Shown here piece by piece: positions 9,285 to 17,058 of a DNA stretch of 33,670 bases. Source of the stretch: Sulfurovum sp. (GTDB lineage Bacteria > Campylobacterota > Campylobacteria > Campylobacterales > Sulfurovaceae); assembly GCA_026996325.1 (NCBI GenBank), contig JALWLU010000193.1:1-33670 (forward strand), read 5' to 3'. The first letter of the stretch is position 1; each line of letters begins with the position of its first letter. The position numbers and the translations under genes were made by a program. The notes under the pieces are model-generated. The model was not told the origin of the DNA, made no database searches, and saw nothing but the letters and a program-made list of their open reading frames with translations.

Positions 9285-10187
9285 TTAGCACTGTCCTGCA
9301 AGGATATAGTCGACAACGTTGTCAACGTAAGCGTTATGCTTGTTCTCTTTGGTGTAGACAATGTAGAACTTGCGCTTCATCGTATAGCCGCGCAGTCTCG
9401 CTTCAAAAAGCTCCCCTTTTGCCACTTCATCTGCAATGGCATGCTTGGAGATGATGGAGACAACCGGATGCTCCGGATCTTTTTTCGCTCTTTTGATAGT
9501 CTGCAGTACCGCTGTGGTATTTCCTACTTCGGAAAGCACATTAAAGCTCTTACAGGAGACACCCAGCTCTTCAAAGACTTCGGCAACCACACGTCTTGTG
9601 TGTGAGCCCTCTTCACGACAGATCCACTGGAAGTCGTAGAGCTCTTCGGTTTTGACGATCTTTGGCAGAGGAGAGTTGCTTACCAGTACCAGCTCATCCT
9701 CCAGCCACTCTCTGTAGATCAGGTCGCTGTCCATTACCGGTGATTCGATAAGTCCTACATCAAGCTTTCTTTCTTTCAGTTTGGCAACGATATGGTCACT
9801 CGTGTCGATACTGAGGTTGATATCGTTGTTGATCGCTCTTCCCATAGTATTGAGACACTCGCCTGGGATGATGTAGGTCCCAATCGTGAACGATGCACCG
9901 AGTCTGAAGGTCATCTCTTTGTTGATGATCTTAAGTACATCTTTTTCCGCTGCGTGGATCTCTTTTTCAAGACGCGTAGCGATCTTGTAGAGCTCTTCAC
10001 CCTCGGCGGTCAGCTTGATACCGTTCTTTTTTCTCTCGATAATTTTGACACCGAGATACTTCTCGATGAATTTGATCTGCTGGGTCACTGCCGGCTGAGA
10101 GATACCCAGCTTGGCAGATGCCTTGGAGAAGCTTCTCTCTCTCGCTACAGTTAGAAAGGTTTCCAGTTTGACAAAATCTTTTAACAT
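9285..10187 (-). CDS. LysR-family transcriptional regulator (start MLKDFVKLETFL)
   Basis: N-terminal HTH LETFLTVARERSFSKASAKLGISQPAVTQQIKFIEKYLGVKIIER. Confidence 0.93.
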   Translation of the reverse strand: MLKDFVKLETFLTVARERSFSKASAKLGISQPAVTQQIKFIEKYLGVKIIERKKNGIKLTAEGEELYKIATRLEKEIHAAEKDVLKIINKEMTFRLGASFTIGTYIIPGECLNTMGRAINNDINLSIDTSDHIVAKLKERKLDVGLIESPVMDSDLIYREWLEDELVLVSNSPLPKIVKTEELYDFQWICREEGSHTRRVVAEVFEELGVSCKSFNVLSEVGNTTAVLQTIKRAKKDPEHPVVSIISKHAIADEVAKGELFEARLRGYTMKRKFYIVYTKENKHNAYVDNVVDYILAGQC

Positions 10188-10388
10188 TATATTTCCTTTG
10201 TAGTACATGTATAGCCATGTTTAATTAGTGGCATTATATCTGATTATACTTAATTGAACATAAGGGATGCTTATTGAGTTCGTCCTAATTCAACTTTACT
10301 TATGCACTTCAATCCTTGTGCAAGTATGGCATATATGGTTTAACCAAGAGTTGGATATAATCATAAGACTATAGGAGCAACAGAATAT

Positions 10389-12455
10389 ATGGAAGCAATA
10401 CTCAACACCCTCAACCCCGCACAGCGTGAAGCGGTCGAACATATCGACGGCGCGATGCTCATCCTTGCAGGGGCGGGAAGCGGAAAGACAAAAACCCTTA
10501 CCACACGCCTTGCCTACCTCATCGGCGAAGTGGGTATCGACCCGGCAAACACCCTGACACTGACATTTACCAACAAAGCTGCTGCCGAGATGCGTGAACG
10601 CGCACTCAAACTGATGCCAAACCGCGTCTCCTACCCTCCGCTGCTCTGCACCTTCCATAAATTCGGTCTGCTCTTTTTAAAGTTCCACATTGAAAAGCTC
10701 GGACGCAGCAACAACTTCGTCATCATCGACAGTGATGACAAGAAGCGCCTGCTTAGAAGCATTGCAAAAGAGCTCAAGATCGACCTCAATCTCTCCTTTA
10801 TCGCATCGGAGATATCCAAGTATAAAAACACCCTTCTCACCCCTGAAGTGGTCATTCAGAAAGCGGAACTACCAGACTACAAAAAAGTCGCACAGATCTA
10901 TGAAGCATACCAGTCGAATATCGTCGAGAACAACCTGGTGGACTTCGATGATCTTCTGATGCTGACATACCAGATACTCGAAAGCAACGACGATCTTAGG
11001 CGCGAGACGAGCGAGCGCTACAAGTACATCATGGTAGATGAGTACCAGGATACCAACGAACTGCAGTACCGCCTGCTCGAACTGCTTGCCAGCGAGCACG
11101 ACAACCTCTGCGTGGTTGGAGACGACGACCAGAGTATCTACGGCTGGCGCGGGGCGAACATCCGAAACATCCTGGAGTTTGCCGACAACTTCAAAAACTG
11201 CAAAACGGTCAAGCTCGAGACCAACTACCGTTCCACGGAGCCCATTCTCAAAGCGGCCAATGCGCTCATCGAACACAACTCCACCCGTCTTGGAAAAACA
11301 CTGACCTCCCACAAGGGTGAGGGGCCGGAGGTAAAACTGCTCCACTCCCTTGACGAGTCGATGGAGGCCAAAGCGATCGCACACCAGATACACGACCTCA
11401 TCGATCAGGGGGCGGACCCTGACGAGATCGCCGTACTCTACCGCATCAACGCCCTCTCCCGTTCGCTTGAAGAAGGATTTACCAAAGAGGGGCTCAACTT
11501 CAAACTTATCGGCGGCATACGCTTCTACGAACGCGCGGAGATCAAAGACATCATCTCCTACTTCAGGGTATTTGCCAACCCCACGGATGATTTCTCACTG
11601 CTACGCATCATCAACAAACCGAAGCGGGGCATTGGAAAAGCCTCCATCGAGAAGCTGCAAAAGGCCGCCTTCGATGCCCAGCTGCCGCTCTTTGTCTACA
11701 TCAAGGAGAGCCTCGAAGGGAAACAGCCGCTTGTCATCAGTAAGAAGGTAGCCGGCGCACTTGCCAAGCTCGTTGAAGACATCGAAGTACTGCGCGAAGA
11801 GATGGAAGAGAACCTCGAGAACTTCATTACCCTCTTTGAGGAGCGCATCAGACTCAAGGATCACTACGCCGGTATGGTGGACGGTTTTGACCGCATTCTA
11901 AATATCGACGAATTCTACGGTTACTTCCGCGACGCCGTCAGCAAGAACCCCGACCTCACACTCGATGAGTTCCTCAACGACATCTCTCTGCAGAGCGACC
12001 AGGACCAGATAGAGGAGGATGCCATCACCATTATGAGCATCCACGCAGCAAAAGGTCTCGAGTTCGAGCACCTCTTTGTCATCGGCATGGAGGAGGAGTT
12101 CTTCCCGCTGCTTGGAGAGGGCTGCAACATGGAAGAGGAGCGCCGTTTGGGCTATGTGGCCATCACCCGCGCCAAGAGCGACCTGACACTCTGCTACGTC
12201 GACAGCCGCTTCTACAAGGGTCGCCGAAAGATGCTTGACAAGAGCCGATTCCTTGGCGAAGCGGGCCTCATCCAGGATGCCTCACTGAAGATCACCAAAC
12301 AGGCCGCATTCAAAAAAGGCGATCTGGTCAAACACAAGATATTCGGCATCGGCCGCGTTCAGGCAGCCAACAAGTCGGGCAAAGAGTACAAACTGCTCAT
12401 CAACTTCGGCGGCAACAAGAAAGAGATCCTTAGCTCTTTCGTGCAAGCAGTCTAA
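10389..12455 (+). CDS. uvrD: UvrD/PcrA/Rep-family SF1 ATP-dependent DNA helicase
   Basis: 688 aa; ILAGAGSGKTKTLTTRLAYL, VDEYQDTNELQYRLL, GDDDQSIYGWRGA, SIHAAKGLEFEHLFVIGMEE. Confidence 0.95.
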   Translation: MEAILNTLNPAQREAVEHIDGAMLILAGAGSGKTKTLTTRLAYLIGEVGIDPANTLTLTFTNKAAAEMRERALKLMPNRVSYPPLLCTFHKFGLLFLKFHIEKLGRSNNFVIIDSDDKKRLLRSIAKELKIDLNLSFIASEISKYKNTLLTPEVVIQKAELPDYKKVAQIYEAYQSNIVENNLVDFDDLLMLTYQILESNDDLRRETSERYKYIMVDEYQDTNELQYRLLELLASEHDNLCVVGDDDQSIYGWRGANIRNILEFADNFKNCKTVKLETNYRSTEPILKAANALIEHNSTRLGKTLTSHKGEGPEVKLLHSLDESMEAKAIAHQIHDLIDQGADPDEIAVLYRINALSRSLEEGFTKEGLNFKLIGGIRFYERAEIKDIISYFRVFANPTDDFSLLRIINKPKRGIGKASIEKLQKAAFDAQLPLFVYIKESLEGKQPLVISKKVAGALAKLVEDIEVLREEMEENLENFITLFEERIRLKDHYAGMVDGFDRILNIDEFYGYFRDAVSKNPDLTLDEFLNDISLQSDQDQIEEDAITIMSIHAAKGLEFEHLFVIGMEEEFFPLLGEGCNMEEERRLGYVAITRAKSDLTLCYVDSRFYKGRRKMLDKSRFLGEAGLIQDASLKITKQAAFKKGDLVKHKIFGIGRVQAANKSGKEYKLLINFGGNKKEILSSFVQAV

Positions 12456-12460
12456 ATTAG

Positions 12461-12515
12461 TGAAGAGTGAAGAGTGAAGAGTGAAGAGTTCTTGTATGCT
12501 TTCCTATCGGAAAGC
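12461..12515 (-). repeat. heptamer-hairpin element C1 (reverse orientation): 4 x TGAAGAG (12461-12488) and left hairpin GCTTTCC-tatc-GGAAAGC (12498-12515)
   Basis: Reverse complement reads GGAAAGCATACAAGAACTCTTCACTCTTCA, matching the left end of elements A and B. Confidence 0.85.
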
Positions 12516-12531
12516 TCTTTTATAAATAGAA

Positions 12532-12611
12532 GCATTGCAAAGCAATGCATACCGACACTATTCACTACTCACTACTCACTACTCACTAAAAATTCTCCCA
12601 AGGAGAATTTT
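12532..12611 (+). repeat. heptamer-hairpin element C2: hairpin GCATTGC-aaa-GCAATGC (12532-12548), ATACC, ACTATTC + 3 x ACTACTC (12557-12584), right hairpin AAAATTCTCC-caa-GGAGAATTTT (12589-12611)
   Basis: Read directly; right arm contains the truB Shine-Dalgarno (AAGGAG). Confidence 0.88.
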
Positions 12612-12613
12612 CA

Positions 12614-13444
12614 ATGAACCGTCTTTTCGTCGTCAACAAACCCATCTTCGTCAGTTCCAACCGCTATATGGGATATGTCAAACGCAAGTACGGTACCAAA
12701 AAGGTAGGCTTCTCAGGTACGCTCGATCCCTTTGCCACGGGGTGTCTCATTGTCGCAACGGGGCAGTACACCAAACTCTTTCAGTACCTTGACAAAACAC
12801 CCAAAACCTACCGTGCGACACTCTGGCTTGGGGCGAACTCTCCAAGCCTTGACATCGAAAATGTCGATAGCATCAAAGAGGTGGCTTCTTTTTCCAAAGA
12901 GCAGATTCTCTCCGCACTCTCTTCACTCAAAGAGAAGCTTACCTACTATCCGCCAAAATTTTGTGCCAAGAAGATTAATGGCAGGCGTGCGTATGAACTG
13001 ATGCGCGAAGGCAGGGAGGTGAACCTCAAAACCATCACCTCCACCATTTACGACATCCAACTCCTGAACTACAACCACCCCTTCATCCACTTCGAAGCCA
13101 CGGTAAGCGAAGGTACTTACATCAGAAGTCTTGGTGCGCTCATCGCTGACAAGCTCGGTGTCGATGCGACACTCAGCTCCCTGCACCGCGTAAGGGAAGG
13201 AAGGTTCCACTATGACAATGAGAAAGCACTCAACCCCTTCGATCACCTTGCCATCCCGCGCAACACCTACACCGGAGATGACGAATATCTTGAGCTGGGG
13301 AAGAAACTCTCGCTTGCATATTTCGACACCAAAGAGAATGGTACCTACCTTGTAGAGACCAAAAACTTCTACAGCATCATCGCAATAGAAGACGGCACAA
13401 TAACCTACAAACTCAACCGCCTCGGAAAACCAAAGGAGTCATAA
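12614..13444 (+). CDS. truB: tRNA pseudouridine(55) synthase TruB
   Basis: NRLFVVNKPIFVSSNRYMGYVKRKYGTKKVGFSGTLDPFATGCLIVATG. Confidence 0.95.
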   Translation: MNRLFVVNKPIFVSSNRYMGYVKRKYGTKKVGFSGTLDPFATGCLIVATGQYTKLFQYLDKTPKTYRATLWLGANSPSLDIENVDSIKEVASFSKEQILSALSSLKEKLTYYPPKFCAKKINGRRAYELMREGREVNLKTITSTIYDIQLLNYNHPFIHFEATVSEGTYIRSLGALIADKLGVDATLSSLHRVREGRFHYDNEKALNPFDHLAIPRNTYTGDDEYLELGKKLSLAYFDTKENGTYLVETKNFYSIIAIEDGTITYKLNRLGKPKES

Positions 13445-13461
13445 ATGTATTATCCACCCAC

Positions 13462-13540
13462 CTGCTCCCTGCTCCCTACTACCTACTACCTATCTCCTAC
13501 CCTCTACTCCCTTTTTCATAAGGCAGTCGCCTTATGAAAA
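13462..13540 (+). repeat. heptamer-hairpin element D: ~7 degenerate heptamers 2 x CTGCTCC, 2 x CTACTAC, CTATCTC, CTACCCT, CTACTCC (13462-13510) and right hairpin TTTTCATAAGGC-agtc-GCCTTATGAAAA (13513-13540)
   Basis: 7-nt register holds across the array; 12-bp perfect arms; right arm includes the ispE ATG. Confidence 0.82.
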
Positions 13541-14304
13541 TAACCGCCCACGCCAAAGTCAACATCTTTCTAAAGATCACCGGCCACAAAAACGGCTACC
13601 ACACCCTCCTCTCACGCTTCATGCGCGTAGAGAGCCTCTACGATACGATCACACTTGTGCCGAAACACTGCGACAGCTTCACCATTGAGGGGTGCGACGG
13701 TGTACCGACAGCCTCAAACACTATCTACAAAGCTTATAAGGTCCTGCTGGAGTACACCGGTTCGAAAATACTTGAAACATTTTTTAAATCACACAAGGTG
13801 ACTGTAGAAAAACGTATCCCCTCCCAGGCGGGCCTAGGCGGGGGAAGTTCGGATGCGGCAGCCTTTATGCGTCTTGTTAATGAGGTGTGTGGGCTGAAAC
13901 TTTCTGTAGAAGCGCTTGCTGAACTTGGAAGCCGGATTGGCGCAGACCTGCCCTTTTTCATCCACAACTACCCTTCGGCAAACGTCTCCGGCTTTGGAGA
14001 GATTGTCGAACCCTTCGATGAGACACCGCTGCATATGGAGCTTTACACACCCGATATCGGCTGCGACACTGCCGTTGTCTACAAAACCTTCAAAGAGCAC
14101 TTTCTTAACGACATCACCCCCTGCAGTTTTATGGGGTGGGAGAAGTACAAAAGCAGTGAACTGCTTGAGCTCATCGGCGATCCTGTAATGCTCAACGACC
14201 TCTACGCCGCTGCACTAGTCGCATACCCTGAACTTGAAAGTGTCGCTCCTGACGGGTGGTTCTTCTCAGGGAGCGGCAGCACCTTTTTCAGACCAAAGGC
14301 TTAG
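13534..14304 (+). CDS. ispE: 4-diphosphocytidyl-2-C-methyl-D-erythritol kinase
   Basis: AHAKVNIFLKITGHKNGYHTLLS; PSQAGLGGGSSDAAAFM GHMP-kinase motif. Confidence 0.95.
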   Translation: MKITAHAKVNIFLKITGHKNGYHTLLSRFMRVESLYDTITLVPKHCDSFTIEGCDGVPTASNTIYKAYKVLLEYTGSKILETFFKSHKVTVEKRIPSQAGLGGGSSDAAAFMRLVNEVCGLKLSVEALAELGSRIGADLPFFIHNYPSANVSGFGEIVEPFDETPLHMELYTPDIGCDTAVVYKTFKEHFLNDITPCSFMGWEKYKSSELLELIGDPVMLNDLYAAALVAYPELESVAPDGWFFSGSGSTFFRPKA

Positions 14305-14882
14305 TGCTCCGCAGCGTTTGCCATGATCTGCTTTCGAATCTTCGCCGGGCTGATGTCGCTCTGCTCATCGAGCTCTCCAATGAGATCCTTACGGATGTAA
14401 ACGGTCAGCTTCGCCAGCGCTTCAGCCAGCAGGTTCTCGTCAGAATCACTGACATGCTTGTCTTTGGCTACTTTCCGGTGAAAGACTTTCAGAAAGTTGT
14501 GATACTCCTCGAGTACGGCGGGAGAGGCTACGATGGCCAGCCGGTGGGTATGAAACTGCAGCTGTGTCAGTTCATCCTGCGTGATGTCACGGTGCAGGAC
14601 GATCGACTCGATACGGTCTATCAGGTCACGGTAGGTTTCAGTCTTGAGTTCGATGAACTTGACACTCTGCTCCTTTTCAAGCTCGACAGAAGTCTGCTTG
14701 TTCAAAAGCATCGCGGTAATGAGAATGGTCGCCAGCGTTCCCAGAATGATGAGGATGATCTCCTGGGTAAAGGGCATTTTGTCCGACATATGGTAGGCAA
14801 GGCGCAGAAAAAAGTAGCCTCCGACAAAAAGAATGATACTCAGCAGCATCATTAAAAGATTGTTCTTGACAGCCTGATTCAT
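14301..14882 (-). CDS. hypothetical membrane protein with two N-terminal TM segments and a cytosolic helical domain (start MNQAVKNN)
   Basis: ORF; hydrophobic N-terminus then charged helical region; convergent 4-bp overlap with ispE. Confidence 0.65.
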   Translation of the reverse strand: MNQAVKNNLLMMLLSIILFVGGYFFLRLAYHMSDKMPFTQEIILIILGTLATILITAMLLNKQTSVELEKEQSVKFIELKTETYRDLIDRIESIVLHRDITQDELTQLQFHTHRLAIVASPAVLEEYHNFLKVFHRKVAKDKHVSDSDENLLAEALAKLTVYIRKDLIGELDEQSDISPAKIRKQIMANAAEH

Positions 14883-14962
14883 AGATAGCCTTTGGGGATT
14901 TATGGAATATGTGCAGATAGTAACACAAGGAAGGTCAAATGCGGGTAAATCCCGCATCCGGT

Positions 14963-15388
14963 CTATTTGACGGAGATGCTTTTGGCTTTGCGTGACTCCT
15001 CTTTCTCAAGCGAGATGTAGAGTCTGCCATCCTCATATTTGGCATCGATCTTCTCCTTGTCGATACCCTCAGGGAGAATGAAACTTCTGGAGATCAGGCC
15101 AAAGCTGCTCTCCATCAGGTAGTAGTCCTCTTTCTTGACTTCGTTTTTCATCTTTCGAACCGCTTTTACGGTTAGAATGTTATCTTCGACTTTCAGTTCG
15201 ATGTCCTCTTTCTTGACACCCGGAAGGTCAATCTCGATCTCGAAACCGTCACTTCCCTTCTTGGCAAGGTTGGCAAACGGAAGGTGGCTTGCGACGTTCG
15301 CAAAGGTCTCTTTGGCCACTTCAAGCCCCTTCTCAACCTTCTCCTCAACGGTACTTGCTACCTCTTTTGCAGTTTTTGCTACATCCAT
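14963..15388 (-). CDS. Hsp20/alpha-crystallin small heat-shock protein (start MDVAKTAKEV)
   Basis: Alpha-crystallin domain FEIEIDLPGVKKEDIELKVEDNILTVKA...; AAGGAGG SD upstream of 15388. Confidence 0.9.
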   Translation of the reverse strand: MDVAKTAKEVASTVEEKVEKGLEVAKETFANVASHLPFANLAKKGSDGFEIEIDLPGVKKEDIELKVEDNILTVKAVRKMKNEVKKEDYYLMESSFGLISRSFILPEGIDKEKIDAKYEDGRLYISLEKEESRKAKSISVK

Positions 15389-15421
15389 TTTAACCTCCTT
15401 ACTTTTTTTTATCTCAAAAAA

Positions 15422-15505
15422 GTGTTTGTGCGTTACGACAAACCTTGCGCCCAACCCGAAGGGCGGCTTTGCCGTTCGCAAGGTGCAGGAGCGACGCACA
15501 GACAC
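15422..15505 (-). other. strong nested inverted repeats between the two hsp20 genes (structured leader or intercistronic terminator)
   Basis: GTGTTTGTGCGT (15422-15433) pairs 11/12 with ACGCACAGACAC (15494-15505); ACCTTGCG (15442-15449) pairs with CGCAAGGT (15477-15484); minus-strand RNA has CCCUUCGGG tetraloop hairpin and a U6 run after the stem. Confidence 0.75.
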
Positions 15506-15508
15506 AAT

Positions 15509-15955
15509 TTACTTGATTTCGATCTTTCGAGGTTTCTTCTCTTCCTCTTTCACTTTCGGAATGACCACTTCAAGCACCCCATCTTTGCTCTCGGCCTGAA
15601 TGTGCTCTACATCCACCTTCTCAGGCAGAGTGAAGCTTCGGCTGAACTTGCCGTAGCGGCTCTCGACCTTGTAGTAGTCATCCTCCTTGACCTCATCTTT
15701 GTACTTTCTCTCTCCCGAGATAGTTAACACATTGTCTTCAGTCGTAATTTCGATATCCTCTTTCTTGATACCGGGAAGATCCACTTCAATGTAATAGGCA
15801 TCGTCACTCTCCCGTGTATTGACAGAGGGAACGAACGATGTGATGTTGCTCTCCTCTTTGACAGCAGGGTCAAACTGGTTCATCAAAGAGTGGAGCACCT
15901 CAAATCCTTTTCTAAGGTCCATATCGCTGTATGGGTTGTATCTTGTCACTAACAT
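15509..15955 (-). CDS. Hsp20/alpha-crystallin small heat-shock protein
   Basis: YYIEVDLPGIKKEDIEITTEDNVLTISGERK ... GVLEVVIPK. Confidence 0.93.
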   Translation of the reverse strand: MLVTRYNPYSDMDLRKGFEVLHSLMNQFDPAVKEESNITSFVPSVNTRESDDAYYIEVDLPGIKKEDIEITTEDNVLTISGERKYKDEVKEDDYYKVESRYGKFSRSFTLPEKVDVEHIQAESKDGVLEVVIPKVKEEEKKPRKIEIK

Positions 15956-15987
15956 TTTCGACTCCTTTTTCTCTTATTTCTACCGCT

Positions 15988-16016
15988 ATTATACACGCAG
16001 CTATGCCTGCAGGCAT
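15988..16016 (-). promoter_or_regulatory. candidate hsp20 promoter/operator: TATAAT (15988-15993, minus) with upstream perfect palindrome ATGCCTGCAGGCAT (16003-16016)
   Basis: Read directly; 77-bp intergenic region between yfdX-like stop and hsp20 start. Confidence 0.5.
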
Positions 16017-16031
16017 GCTACTTTGGTTGCA

Positions 16032-16925
16032 TTATTTGCTTTTGTCTGAAGAGACGATCTTAGACTTGAACTCTTTGAGCTTGGCTGAGAGCTCCTCGAA
16101 GAGTTTTTCAGCCTTGTTCTTGCCCTTGATCTCTTTTTGCACCGCTTTGATCTGCTCATGCAGCATCTTGTAGGTTGTCTCGCTCTCGCTTACATAGCCA
16201 AGTTTTTCTGCCACATCGAGCGCTTCGGATGCTGCATCGAGGTACTTCAGCGCACGCTCTTTGTCCTCTTTGGCAATGCGCGATGCCGCTGCGATCAGGT
16301 CCGCACTCTCAAGCAGCGGGATGGGCACTACTTCGGTCACTTCTGTAAAGGTACTCAGTGCTATGTAGAGCACCTCTTTTGCCTTGTCGAGTTTGTCATC
16401 GTGCACATAGGATGCTGCCAGCTTCAGCGCACTTGGATAGGAGGCAAGCGGCAGGTTCACGACAGTGATGTCGATCTCGCTTACCAGTGGTGCTATGAGT
16501 GCTCTGGCCTCCTGGACCTTGCCGTCATCGAGCAGATCCTTGACGGTTTTGACCGCCTTCTCCACATCTTCGGCTGTTCCGACGAACTCCTGCACTCTGA
16601 TGATGTTGTTGATAGGCAGCAGTTTTGGCGCATTCTTGGCCGCCATGATCACTTCGAGTTTTCCGATCGCCTTTTCAAGGTTTTCGGTAGCCGCTTTCTT
16701 GTCTTTGTGCTCGAGGGCAATGACTGCACCCTGTGCGAACTTCAGTGATTCAATCGCTTCATTGACCAGTTTTGCCTGATGGCTTCTGGCATCCTCTTTT
16801 GCGTTGCTTATGGCAATTCTGTTGACCTCTTTGACAGTGGCATCCTTGGCCGCCTGCTCTTTGGCGACACCTGCAGTTGTCAGCAGCAGTGACGCAGTAA
16901 TGGCTGAGAGTAGAACTCTTTTCAT
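16032..16925 (-). CDS. YfdX family periplasmic protein
   Basis: Signal peptide MKRVLLSAITASLLLTTAGVA; helical repeats, KLLPINNIIRVQEFVGTAEDVEKAVKTVKDLLDDGKVQEARALIAPL. Confidence 0.75.
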   Translation of the reverse strand: MKRVLLSAITASLLLTTAGVAKEQAAKDATVKEVNRIAISNAKEDARSHQAKLVNEAIESLKFAQGAVIALEHKDKKAATENLEKAIGKLEVIMAAKNAPKLLPINNIIRVQEFVGTAEDVEKAVKTVKDLLDDGKVQEARALIAPLVSEIDITVVNLPLASYPSALKLAASYVHDDKLDKAKEVLYIALSTFTEVTEVVPIPLLESADLIAAASRIAKEDKERALKYLDAASEALDVAEKLGYVSESETTYKMLHEQIKAVQKEIKGKNKAEKLFEELSAKLKEFKSKIVSSDKSK

Positions 16926-17007
16926 CGTTGACTCCTTTTTTCATCTTTTTGGAATATCGTTATTTAATCTGTTGCAATAATAAAAAGCGAAGCCAAACAG
17001 CCAATGC

Positions 17008-17029
17008 AACCGAAGTTGCATTTTTAAAA
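17008..17029. terminator. hairpin ATGCAAC-cgaa-GTTGCAT followed by T-run on the + strand
   Basis: inverted repeat AATGCAACCGAAGTTGCATTTTT in the crp-like/yfdX intergenic region. Confidence 0.45.
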
Positions 17030-17058
17030 AAAGGTAAAAAAGAAGAAGAAAAAAGGTA

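Noticed and set aside
10260-10350. Short inverted repeats (ATAAG..CTTAT, TGCAC..GTGCA) between lysR and uvrD
   Set aside because: Arms of only 5 bp; too weak to claim a LysR operator.
12461-12590. CRISPR-like array
   Set aside because: Tandem heptamers have no spacers and no cas genes are present.
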